From Thalassolituus sp006212115 (GTDB lineage Bacteria; Pseudomonadota; Gammaproteobacteria; Pseudomonadales; Oceanobacteraceae): a DNA stretch of 64,000 bases. Of the stretch, positions 25,902 through 34,364 are shown one piece after another. The position numbers and the translations under genes are program-made. Location of the stretch: assembly GCF_040372045.1 (NCBI RefSeq), contig NZ_BAABWH010000004.1. One strand, 5' to 3'. The number at the start of each line of letters is the position of its first letter. Position 1 is the first letter of the stretch. The notes beneath the pieces were generated by a model. It had not been told where the DNA came from, made no database searches, and was given only the letters and a program-made list of their open reading frames with translations.

Positions 25902-26453
25902 ATGTCAAAACTAGAGTCACTATACCGTGACGTGCTATCTGAACTCGGCGAAGATGTATCCCGGGAAGGTCTGCTGGATACTCCTGCGCGCGCCGCTAAA
26001 GCGATGCAGTTCCTGACCAGTGGTTATGAAACGAACCTGGAAGACATCGTGAACAACGCTGTCTTCACCAGTGACAATGATGAAATGGTGGTGGTTGAAG
26101 GCATCGAGTTCTACTCGCAGTGCGAACACCATATGTTGCCTTTCCTTGGCCGTTGTCACATTGGCTACCTGCCAAACGGTAAAGTTCTGGGTCTGTCGAA
26201 ATTTGCACGAATCGTTGACATGTTCGGACGTCGACTGCAGATTCAGGAAAATATGACCAAACAGATAGCGGAAGCCGTTGAAGAAGTCACCGGCTGTCGC
26301 GGCGTCGGCGTTATCGTCGAAGCCAAACACATGTGCATGATGATGCGTGGCGTTCAAAAGCAGAACTCTATGATGCGTACCTCTGTTATGAAGGGAGCAT
26401 TCAGAGAGAATCAGGCGACCCGCGAAGAATTCATGAGGTTAGTCGGACTCTGA
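25902..26453 (+). CDS. folE: GTP cyclohydrolase I (FolE)
   Basis: A 183-residue enzyme that turns GTP into dihydroneopterin triphosphate, the first step to folate. I start at ATG 25902 (MSKLESLYRDVLSELGED), behind GGCGGAAAC; an upstream ATG at 25869 lacks support. Zinc ligands are in EFYSQCEHHMLPFLGRCH (~67-84) and the last in AKHMCMMMRGV (~144-154). The FolE1 signature SKFARIVDMFGRRLQIQE is complete. The cls gene follows 21 bp later on the same strand. Confidence 0.95.
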   Translation: MSKLESLYRDVLSELGEDVSREGLLDTPARAAKAMQFLTSGYETNLEDIVNNAVFTSDNDEMVVVEGIEFYSQCEHHMLPFLGRCHIGYLPNGKVLGLSKFARIVDMFGRRLQIQENMTKQIAEAVEEVTGCRGVGVIVEAKHMCMMMRGVQKQNSMMRTSVMKGAFRENQATREEFMRLVGL

Positions 26454-26474
26454 TTTACCCGTAACGGGAGAGAT

Positions 26475-27872
26475 ATGGAAGCATTCGCATGGTGGATCTG
26501 GCCGCTACTGCTCTATACGGGCGGCCTGCTCGCTGCAGCGGATGCGCTCTGGCAAGGTCGTACTGCACAAGGCACGGCCGCCTGGGTGTTAGCTCTGCTT
26601 CTTATGCCACTGGCAGCCCTGCCCATTTACCTTCTGTTTGGTACTAGACGCTTCCGTGGATACCGCCGCGCGAGACGTCGTAAAGACACTCATCTGGCCC
26701 AGCGACAGCGTGATATACGCAACATTCTCAGTGCTGCAGTCCTTGCTCCTGATGCCGTTACCCTGCCCCTGCAACGCCTGTTCCGAATCCCAATGCTTTC
26801 TGGCAACAGCACCGAGCTCTTAATTAATGGGCACGATACCTTCAATGCCATTCTCAATTCCATACGCACCGCTCGTCATACGGTTTGTGTGCAGTTTTAT
26901 ACCTTCAGAGACGACGCCTTAGGGCAATGTTTCGCCGATGTACTGTGCGAGAAAGCCGCCGAGGGTGTGCGAATCTATCTGCTGTACGATGAAATTGGTT
27001 CGGGTGGGTTGAATAAGAATTTTCTTAGAAGGATGACCGAGGCCGGAATCGTGGTATCGCGGTTTAATCCGATAAAGTTACGAAACCGTACCAACATCAA
27101 CTTCCGCAACCACCGTAAACTTGTGGTTATCGATGATCACACCACTTTCCTTGGTGGCCACAACGTTGGCGTAGAGTATCTGGGAAAAGACCCTGACATT
27201 GGACACTGGCGCGATACCCATGTTCGGGTTTGCGGTCCTGCATCGTTAGCCTTTCAATTGTCTTTCAGCGAAGACTGGTTATGGGCAACCGGGGATGCTC
27301 CTGAATTACGCTGGCAAGCCCCGCAAATGATGGGCACCCGACGAGTAATGTGTATCAACCCGTCACCCGCAGACTATTACGACAGCGGCAGTCTGTTTTT
27401 CACCCACATGATTAACAGTGCCACTCGACGCTGTTGGCTGGTCAGCCCCTATTTTGTACCGGACCAGACTGTCTACGCTGCACTCCAGCTCGCTGGTCTA
27501 CGAGGCGTAGATGTTCGTATCATCTTGCCCGGCATTTCAGACAACTGGATGGTAGAGCAAGCCAATCGCAGCTACGTAGCGTCATTGCAGAAGGCACAAG
27601 TTAAGTTTTACACCTATCAGCCGGGTTTTCTTCACCAGAAAGTCATGTTGATTGACGATGAGTGGTCCTGTGTCAGCAGTGCAAACCTCGACAACCGCTC
27701 ACTGCGCATTAACTTCGAGCTCGGTGCTCTGGTTCAGGATAAACAGTTTGCTCAGGAGGTAGAAGCGATGCTTCTGGAAGACCTGAACCAATGTGAGCCT
27801 ACACACGTCGACGACAGATGGTGGAAGCAACTGCTCGCCCGACTTCTCCGCCTCCTCGCCCCGGTGTTGTGA
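26475..27872 (+). CDS. cls: Cardiolipin synthase (ClsA-like)
   Basis: A 465-residue inner-membrane phospholipase-D superfamily enzyme that joins two phosphatidylglycerols to make cardiolipin. Two N-terminal transmembrane helices (WWIWPLLLYTGGLLAAADALW and GTAAWVLALLLMPLAALPIYLLFG) are followed by a basic stretch. The two HKD motifs are HRKLVVIDDHTTFLGG (~215) and HQKVMLIDDEWSCVSSAN (~390). An ATG with GGGAGAGAT in front gives the start. The N-terminal membrane part and length fit ClsA rather than ClsB or ClsC. Confidence 0.93.
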   Translation: MEAFAWWIWPLLLYTGGLLAAADALWQGRTAQGTAAWVLALLLMPLAALPIYLLFGTRRFRGYRRARRRKDTHLAQRQRDIRNILSAAVLAPDAVTLPLQRLFRIPMLSGNSTELLINGHDTFNAILNSIRTARHTVCVQFYTFRDDALGQCFADVLCEKAAEGVRIYLLYDEIGSGGLNKNFLRRMTEAGIVVSRFNPIKLRNRTNINFRNHRKLVVIDDHTTFLGGHNVGVEYLGKDPDIGHWRDTHVRVCGPASLAFQLSFSEDWLWATGDAPELRWQAPQMMGTRRVMCINPSPADYYDSGSLFFTHMINSATRRCWLVSPYFVPDQTVYAALQLAGLRGVDVRIILPGISDNWMVEQANRSYVASLQKAQVKFYTYQPGFLHQKVMLIDDEWSCVSSANLDNRSLRINFELGALVQDKQFAQEVEAMLLEDLNQCEPTHVDDRWWKQLLARLLRLLAPVL

Positions 27873-28118
27873 CGCGGCTTACAAATGGTACGTTCTGAAG
27901 TACGACTTAACGTCATTTTGATGTACATTTGTGCCCCTAAGGCCAACTGTCGCGAGGCAGGCCATCTACGCGACACGTAGTGATTTCTGCCCAACTATGA
28001 CACTTTTCCGGACGGCTTACTCATCTCGATGCAATTGAGAGGGGCTCTTGTCGTCAAAACTGGCAAAGTGGCCTATAGTTACAAAACCAGTAGTCCAGTC
28101 GTATAACAGGAAACGCAC

Positions 28119-29945
28119 TTGAGTAGCCCGCAAGCAGCAGAACCGGAATTTGTGCAAAAGAGCCATGTGGGCGTGCGTCTTCTGTCGTACCTGCTCGCTT
28201 TCAGCTTTATCGTCAGTCTACTTGCATCTGGCTTCGTACTCTATTCAGACTACAGTCGAGGAGTCAGCCAGTTTCGTAGCAACCTCGACCAGATCAATGC
28301 CAGTTATCAGGAAAGTATCAGCTACAGTCTCTGGAACTTCGATAATCGTCAGATTGAATCTCAGTTAGCGGGCATACTCAACTTCCCCGGTGTCGTCTAC
28401 GTCTACATCGAAAGTCGCGACAAACTGGTGCAAAGCGCCGGTGACATCTACGCCGCTGCGGATATGCACCACTCCTTTCCGCTAACACATCAAAGCGCGT
28501 CTCAGGAGTATCAGCTCGGTAATCTGTATCTGAACGTGAACTACACCGGTTTGTATGACGACCTTAAACACAAAGCGCTGACTATTATCGGCACTCAGTT
28601 CATCAAGACCTTCTCGGTATCCATCTTTATTCTGGTGATGGTCAGATTACTGATCACACGACGTTTAGACATCATGGCCCAGTGGGCCCACACCTTCAGC
28701 CTCAATAACCTGGACAACCCTCTCGACTTTGGTACGCCGAGAAAGCGCCCCGACGAACTGGATATGGTTGCCAACGCGATCAATAAAATGCGGGAAACCT
28801 TGCGCCTCGATGCCATGGAACGAGAGCGTGCACGGGAACAACTGGTAGAGACAAAAGAGCAACTGACTGTTGCTATCGACAACGCGAGCCTGGGCTTCGC
28901 ACGCTACCTGCCGGAATCTGATCACCTGCAATGCAATAACCACTTTGCCCGCCACTTGGCGACTACGCGTCAGGAACTGGAGTCCATGCCCAGCGCCATG
29001 GAACACATCCGCGATATGGTGCGCGGACTGAAAGGGCCGGAACAGCGCGAAAAGATCAACCAACTGTTGCTTGGACGCATTTCGCGCTTGCACGGCGAGT
29101 TCACCATGGCGAACTTCCGCAACGAAAAGTGTTATTTCGATATCACAATGCAGACGCTGCAATTCAGTGAATCACGCCCTCGCGAAGTACTGATCTGTCT
29201 GCTGGATAAAACCCGTGAGCAAACAGCAACCCGCCGTGCACACGAGCTGGCCGCCTCTCTCGAGAACAAGGTTACCGAACGCACCGAACAGCTGTACACA
29301 GAACAACAGAAAGCCCGGGAAACCGTGCGCCGCCTGGAAACGCGTCTGGAGCAGAAGAAAGCGCAGATCAATCGTCAGTCGACCAACGATTTTAAGAAGT
29401 GGCTACTTGCTGAAATGGAAGAGCACTACCCGGCGGGAACAGATCTTCCGGGGCGCATGCCCATCATGCGTGAGTATCTGCGACACAGTATTTCTGATGA
29501 TGATCACGCCGTGGACCTACCGCAGTTGTTCGACGACATACTGCACCAGTCTGTAGCTCTAAAAGGGGTTAAGACCGTCACTCAGATGCCGTTCTCGCTC
29601 GTCGTATCCGAGCCATCTGGCCTGATGAAATTCTTGTTTGGCTTGTTGATTGATCATGAACCCATGATTGAGAAAGCATCGCTGCTGAAAGCAACTGCAG
29701 AAGTTCGCGGTGACAAAGCGGTGGTCGAACTCAACTACACCCTGAAAGACCCTTCTGAGGCGGTACAGGAACACCCTCACCTGCCGCTCGCCGAGTACGT
29801 GACCTCTACGCGCTTTGGTGGCGATTTAACCCGCACTACCAATGACGATGGCAACCTCATTATTTCACTGACCATTTCACTGGATAACAGTGGAGTAATG
29901 CCGGACGACCACGATGCAGCCTCCGAGTCTGACACCGACGATTAG
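28119..29945 (+). CDS. Membrane sensor with HAMP and PAS-like regions and a kinase-like but degenerate C-terminus
   Basis: A 608-residue protein. The start is TTG 28119, behind CAGGAAACG. A transmembrane helix (~20-43) leads to a periplasmic sensor (~44-165: SRGVSQFRSNLDQINASYQESISYSLWNFDNRQIESQLAGIL), and a second helix (~168-186) to a HAMP-like segment (~187-235). A PAS-like region (~250-370) and a long coiled coil (~375-430, HELAASLENKVTERTEQLYTEQQKARETVRRLETRLEQKKAQI) follow. The C-terminus ends in a segment resembling a histidine-kinase ATPase lobe, but no H box and no N, G1 or G2 ATP motifs can be found. It is probably not an active kinase. No response-regulator gene is adjacent. Confidence 0.75.
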   Translation: MSSPQAAEPEFVQKSHVGVRLLSYLLAFSFIVSLLASGFVLYSDYSRGVSQFRSNLDQINASYQESISYSLWNFDNRQIESQLAGILNFPGVVYVYIESRDKLVQSAGDIYAAADMHHSFPLTHQSASQEYQLGNLYLNVNYTGLYDDLKHKALTIIGTQFIKTFSVSIFILVMVRLLITRRLDIMAQWAHTFSLNNLDNPLDFGTPRKRPDELDMVANAINKMRETLRLDAMERERAREQLVETKEQLTVAIDNASLGFARYLPESDHLQCNNHFARHLATTRQELESMPSAMEHIRDMVRGLKGPEQREKINQLLLGRISRLHGEFTMANFRNEKCYFDITMQTLQFSESRPREVLICLLDKTREQTATRRAHELAASLENKVTERTEQLYTEQQKARETVRRLETRLEQKKAQINRQSTNDFKKWLLAEMEEHYPAGTDLPGRMPIMREYLRHSISDDDHAVDLPQLFDDILHQSVALKGVKTVTQMPFSLVVSEPSGLMKFLFGLLIDHEPMIEKASLLKATAEVRGDKAVVELNYTLKDPSEAVQEHPHLPLAEYVTSTRFGGDLTRTTNDDGNLIISLTISLDNSGVMPDDHDAASESDTDD

Positions 29946-30050
29946 TTTTTGTGAGTGCTAAACCGACTCACCAGATACAAGTCTCTGTCACTGATCTAAC
30001 AGACGTTAAAGAGTCGAAAAAGATAGGCAACTAAGAAGGTTTGAGAAGAA

Positions 30051-30076
30051 ACCGCAATGCCCGGCGGCATTGCGGT
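30051..30076 (-). terminator. Hairpin downstream of fadD
   Basis: ACCGCAATGCC (30051-30061) and GGCATTGCGGT (30066-30076) form a perfect 11 bp stem with a CGGC loop. It starts 9 bp after the fadD stop. On the fadD strand the stem is followed by a pyrimidine-rich TTCTTCTC stretch rather than a clean U-run. It probably ends fadD transcription, and may also serve the sensor gene from the other side. Confidence 0.7.
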
Positions 30077-30084
30077 CAGCAGGA

Positions 30085-31812
30085 TTAAGCCGGCTCGGCT
30101 TCTTTGTTTTTCGCTGCTTCTTCGTCTTTCAGTTCGCGACGTAAGATCTTACCTACTGGTGTCATTGGCAGTTCGTCACGGAACTCAATGAACTTAGGCT
30201 GCTTGTAACCCGTCAGGTTTTCACGGCAGTGCGCCTTGATGTCGTCTGCTGTGATGTTCGGATCGGTTGAGATAACGAACAACTTAACCGCTTCGCCACT
30301 CTTCTCATCCGGAACACCAATCGCTGCACAGTTCTCAACCGCAGGATGGTTCGCAACAACTTCTTCAATTTCGTTCGGGTAAACGTTGAAACCAGATACC
30401 AGGATCATGTCCTTGATACGGTCAACGATCTTCACGAAACCATCGTCATCGATCACTGCAACGTCACCAGTTTTCAGCCACTCGCCGTCAGCGGTGAAAG
30501 AATCAGCTGTCGCTTCTGGGCGATTCCAGTAACCTTTCATTACTTGAGGTCCTTTCACGCACAGCTCGCCGCGCTCGCCCTGAGGAACTTCGTTACCCTG
30601 GTCGTCGATACACTTAAGAGCGGTACCCGGTACTGCCTGTCCAACGGTACCCAGGCGCTCAAGGCCTGCCGCTGGGTTAACAGCCACAATAGGTGAACAC
30701 TCAGTCAGGCCGTAACCTTCTGAGATACCGCAACCTGTCAGCTCTTTCCAGCGTTTCGCTGTATCGTCCATCAAGGCAGTACCGCCAGACAGAGTCAGGT
30801 TCAGGTGCTCGAAGTTACAGTTTTTGAATTCTGGGTGGTTCAGCAGACCAACGAACAAGGTGTTCAGACCAACAAAGCCGTCAAGACGGTGTGGCTTGAT
30901 CATCTTAATGAACATACCCGGATCACGAGGGTTCGCAATCAGAATGCTGTGGTCACCGGAATCCAGCATAGCCATCAGGTGAACGGTGAATGAGTAGATG
31001 TGATACAGCGGCAGCGGAGCAACTACAGTCGCGCCTTCAGCAGGCTTCAGTGGCTGGCCGTTGTCATCTACCTGCGCCATGTTTGCACGCGCCTGCAGCA
31101 TGTTAGCAATCAGGTTCAGGTTGGTCAGCTCAGCACCTTTTGCAACACCGGTGGTGCCGCCTGTGTACTGCAACACGATGGTGTTGTTATGACCAGTAAT
31201 GTGGTTCTTCTTGTACGCACCAGCAGATTTACCCAGGCTCAGTGCTTTACGGAAGCGAATAGCTTCAGGCAGGGAGTAGTCTGGAATCATCTTCTTGATG
31301 TACTTAGCGGCAGCATTGATCAGCTGACGTTTCGGGAACGGAAGCATGTCTGCCAGGCTAGTAACAATAACGTGCTTCAGACCGGTTTCAGGCAGGATGT
31401 TCTGAACAGACTTAGCGAACATGTCCATGCAAACCAGTGCTTTTGCGCCAGAGTCGTTAAACTGGTGCAACATTTCACGTTCGGTGTACAGAGGGTTGGT
31501 GTTAACCAGAACCATACCTGCACGCAATACACCGTATACGGCGATCGGGCACTGCATGATGTTCGGCATCTGAACCGCAACACGGTCACCGGCTTTCAGG
31601 CTGGTGTGGTTCTGCAGGTAGGACGCGAAAGCGGCACTGTATTCATCGATCTCACGGTAGGTCAGTGTGTAACCAACGCTGGTGAAGGCCTTGCGGTCTG
31701 CATAGCGTGAAAAAGCACTGTCGATAACCTCAACAACGGAGTCGTACTCGTTAACGTTGATGGTATCAGCAATACCGGGAGCTCGTTTGCCGTCCCAATA
31801 TGACGCATCCAT
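30085..31812 (-). CDS. fadD: Long-chain fatty acid--CoA ligase
   Basis: A 575-residue AMP-binding enzyme that activates fatty acids to acyl-CoA. The P-loop-like motif is LQYTGGTTGVAKGA near 214-227, the second motif GYGLTECSPIV near 371-381, then GDVAVIDDDGFVKIVDRIKDMILVSGFNVYPNEIE near 450-484, the FACS signature, and a final PVGKILRREL lysine near 561. Length and motifs fit FadD. A GGGGAAAAACC site precedes the ATG. It diverges from the AraC-type gene; that regulator may respond to fatty acids. A hairpin at 30051-30076 follows the stop. Confidence 0.93.
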   Translation of the reverse strand: MDASYWDGKRAPGIADTINVNEYDSVVEVIDSAFSRYADRKAFTSVGYTLTYREIDEYSAAFASYLQNHTSLKAGDRVAVQMPNIMQCPIAVYGVLRAGMVLVNTNPLYTEREMLHQFNDSGAKALVCMDMFAKSVQNILPETGLKHVIVTSLADMLPFPKRQLINAAAKYIKKMIPDYSLPEAIRFRKALSLGKSAGAYKKNHITGHNNTIVLQYTGGTTGVAKGAELTNLNLIANMLQARANMAQVDDNGQPLKPAEGATVVAPLPLYHIYSFTVHLMAMLDSGDHSILIANPRDPGMFIKMIKPHRLDGFVGLNTLFVGLLNHPEFKNCNFEHLNLTLSGGTALMDDTAKRWKELTGCGISEGYGLTECSPIVAVNPAAGLERLGTVGQAVPGTALKCIDDQGNEVPQGERGELCVKGPQVMKGYWNRPEATADSFTADGEWLKTGDVAVIDDDGFVKIVDRIKDMILVSGFNVYPNEIEEVVANHPAVENCAAIGVPDEKSGEAVKLFVISTDPNITADDIKAHCRENLTGYKQPKFIEFRDELPMTPVGKILRRELKDEEAAKNKEAEPA

Positions 31813-31946
31813 AGGTTTTTCCCCTGTTTAACTGTTCGTTTTTATGGCGCCCGAACTATGAAGCAAAGCGAGTTTGAGCGGAAGTGATATTCGTGACATC
31901 ATTTTGGTCATTTATCGCCACACATTGTATCAGGTTTAACAGGTCT

Positions 31947-32987
31947 ATGCCGAACCGCCAAGACAACGCCACGGGTCACCCCCTCTTTACTAACGAGTAC
32001 CTGATACCCCTGCTTGAGTTACTGGCAGCGCGGGGAATCAGCCCCGCACAGCTGGTTGCAAACACCCGTTTATCGCCACGCGCAGTCGGTCAGCCAGGCA
32101 CACATATCTCTGCACGTGAATACGACCAGATAGTACGCAACGCCTATCGCTTGTCGAACGACCCGCTACTCGGCCTTGAGCACGGACGACGGATGAGTAT
32201 CGCCAGTCACGGCTTTCTCGGCTTTGCCGTCATGGCCAGCGAAACATTGGGAGAAGGCTTATCTCTGGCGGTGCGTTACGCCGGAACGCGAACCGGACTT
32301 GCCCGAATCCGGTTTCGCCAGAATCAGGAACACTGTGCACTCGAAATTGTACGAGCCGCCGCACTCCCAGACTCCTTCCCTTTTATCGCACACAATATTC
32401 TTTCGACACTCGTGACCATCGCACGCTTCCTGACGCGAAATAGCGATACTCTCGCCCCCATTATGAGACTGATAGAGTCAGAGCAGCGTCCGCCGGCCTT
32501 CTACGAGCAACTGCTCGACTGCGAAGTCGAATTTAATTGCGATCAGTATGAACTTGTCCTGCCTAAAGCGGCTCTCAGCCTTGAGGTATCAACAGCAAAC
32601 AGCGTTGCCCGGCACAATGCCGAGCAGGAATGCGAACGTTTGCTGGCCGAAGCACCAGGCGAAAATGTCGACCTCGCCTCGCGCGTCAGGACCCTGTTAA
32701 TCAGTTATGGCAGCAACCTGAGCCTGGACGACGTAGCAGAGCGGCTACGTATCAGTACCCGGTCCCTCAACCGACAGCTGGCACAGTTAAACACCAGTTA
32801 TCGAAAAATGGTCGAAGAAGTAAGACGGGAGCAAGCAACGAAGCTGCTTCATAATTCCAGCCTCAAGATCTCTGAGATTGCGGCTGAACTTGGCTACACA
32901 GACACATCGAACTTTGTCCGTGCATTCCGGAAATGGATGGGAATCACCCCCCTGAATTACCGAAAACTGACCAAACATGTGTCCTGA
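31947..32987 (+). CDS. AraC-family regulator with arabinose-binding-like N-terminal domain (OruR-type)
   Basis: About 346 residues from ATG 31947 (MPNRQDNATGHPLFTNEYLIPLLELLAARGI), which has an ACAGG site; an open frame continues upstream to 31884. The N-terminal ~240 residues fit the PF12625-type ligand-binding domain (LLELLAARGISPAQLVANTRLSPRAV, MSIASHGFLGFAVMASETLGEGLSLAVRYAGTRT). The C-terminal AraC helix-turn-helix pair is complete: LSLDDVAERLRISTRSLNRQL and LKISEIAAELGYTDTSNFVRAFRKWMGITPLNYRK. It lies between divergent fadD and the desaturase, both fatty-acid genes, so it may control one or both. Confidence 0.88.
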   Translation: MPNRQDNATGHPLFTNEYLIPLLELLAARGISPAQLVANTRLSPRAVGQPGTHISAREYDQIVRNAYRLSNDPLLGLEHGRRMSIASHGFLGFAVMASETLGEGLSLAVRYAGTRTGLARIRFRQNQEHCALEIVRAAALPDSFPFIAHNILSTLVTIARFLTRNSDTLAPIMRLIESEQRPPAFYEQLLDCEVEFNCDQYELVLPKAALSLEVSTANSVARHNAEQECERLLAEAPGENVDLASRVRTLLISYGSNLSLDDVAERLRISTRSLNRQLAQLNTSYRKMVEEVRREQATKLLHNSSLKISEIAAELGYTDTSNFVRAFRKWMGITPLNYRKLTKHVS

Positions 32988-33127
32988 GTCACATTATTTC
33001 CAACCATCGTTTCACAACACCTGTATACTAACGGTAACTTTAAGGCGCTGATTGTCCATAGGGAGGTGGGGAGAAACGAGCGTCCGAGAAGCACAGGCTT
33101 CGGCCTCATAACAAAAGAATAATTAAC

Positions 33128-34273
33128 ATGTCTCACATACACTTTCAGTCCGGCAAACGCCCGGTCTATCAGGAGTTGTCGAAGGAAGTTAACCACTTCT
33201 TTAAAGACAAAGGCATCACCAAAACAGGCGATGACCGACTCTACAACAAAGCGATTTTCATCGCCCTGATGTACGTTGGCAGCTACTTTCTGATCTTCGC
33301 ACTGCCTGGCGCGTTACATTACATGGCATGGGCGTTTCACGGCATTGCTACGGCACTTGTTGGTTTTAATATCATGCATGATGGAGCACACGACTCATTC
33401 AGCACGTCACGTAAAACCAACCGTCTGATGGCCATGACCTTCAACCTCGTTGGCAGCAACCGCTACTACTGGGCACAAAAGCACAACCGTAACCATCATG
33501 CCTTTACCAACGTCGACGAAGCCGACGAGGACATTGATGCATTGGGGCTATTCCGTATGAGCCCTCACCAGCCTCACCGACCCTTTCACAAGTACCAGCA
33601 CTACTACGTCTGGTTCCTTTATCTGATTACGAGTTTATTCTGGTTCTTTGCGCTCGATTTTAAAGCGTACGGCAGCCAGCGGATCGCACGTCGGGACTAC
33701 AGTCACCGCATGAAGCTCAAAGATCACATTGAGTTCTGGGCATCAAAAGCAATCTACATAACCTTATATCTGCTGATTCCGGCTTCAATTCTTGGTGCGG
33801 GCCCAGCGTTACTCGGCTTCTTGCTGATGCACGCCTTCCTCGGGTTCCTGTTCGCTGTGGTATTCCAGCTAGCGCACGTTGTTGATAAAGCCGAATTTCC
33901 TCGTCCCGACAGCCAGGGGATGTTACCCGACGAATGGGCGGTTCATCAGATGCGAACAACGGTAGACTTCGGAACAGACAGTCGGTTTTTAACCTGGGCG
34001 CTGGGTGGCCTGAACTTTCAGGCGGAGCATCACCTGTTCCCCCGAATCAGTCATGTGCACTACGCAGACCTGCACCCTTTGGTTGAAAAGAAAGCCGCTG
34101 AGCTGGGCTACGAACTTCGTTCCTACCCGACAATGTTTGCGGCAATTCGAGGCCATTACCGCCATATGAAATCCATGGCAAATCCGGACGCGACAAGCCA
34201 TCTTGTCAGTGAACCGGACGCCTGCGATTGTTCAAATTGTTCGACCGGCAGTGAAGAATTTAGGACTTTGTGA
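33128..34273 (+). CDS. Membrane fatty-acid desaturase (acyl-CoA/lipid type)
   Basis: A 381-residue integral membrane di-iron desaturase. The three histidine boxes are HDGAHDSFS (~86), HNRNHH (~118) and QAEHHLFPRISHVHY (~298). Hydrophobic helices lie at ~38-75 and ~155-180 and ~205-245. The final box has Q in front of EHH, as in DesA/front-end and linoleoyl-CoA desaturase-like enzymes. It would raise membrane fluidity by adding a double bond. The C-terminus has a Cys-rich tail (CDCSNCS). A 140 bp leader separates it from the AraC regulator. Confidence 0.88.
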   Translation: MSHIHFQSGKRPVYQELSKEVNHFFKDKGITKTGDDRLYNKAIFIALMYVGSYFLIFALPGALHYMAWAFHGIATALVGFNIMHDGAHDSFSTSRKTNRLMAMTFNLVGSNRYYWAQKHNRNHHAFTNVDEADEDIDALGLFRMSPHQPHRPFHKYQHYYVWFLYLITSLFWFFALDFKAYGSQRIARRDYSHRMKLKDHIEFWASKAIYITLYLLIPASILGAGPALLGFLLMHAFLGFLFAVVFQLAHVVDKAEFPRPDSQGMLPDEWAVHQMRTTVDFGTDSRFLTWALGGLNFQAEHHLFPRISHVHYADLHPLVEKKAAELGYELRSYPTMFAAIRGHYRHMKSMANPDATSHLVSEPDACDCSNCSTGSEEFRTL

Positions 34274-34364
34274 GCCATTAAAGTGTGTACAATGAGCCCG
34301 CTGGAGTTTTTACTTCGTCACAGCACCAATAAAACGATAACAACAACTGGTACCCGGACGCCCT

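Noticed and set aside
30346..31710. Long plus-strand open frames opposite fadD (up to 236 codons).
   Set aside because: fadD is unmistakable; the opposite frames are open because of its codon use and encode no known domain.
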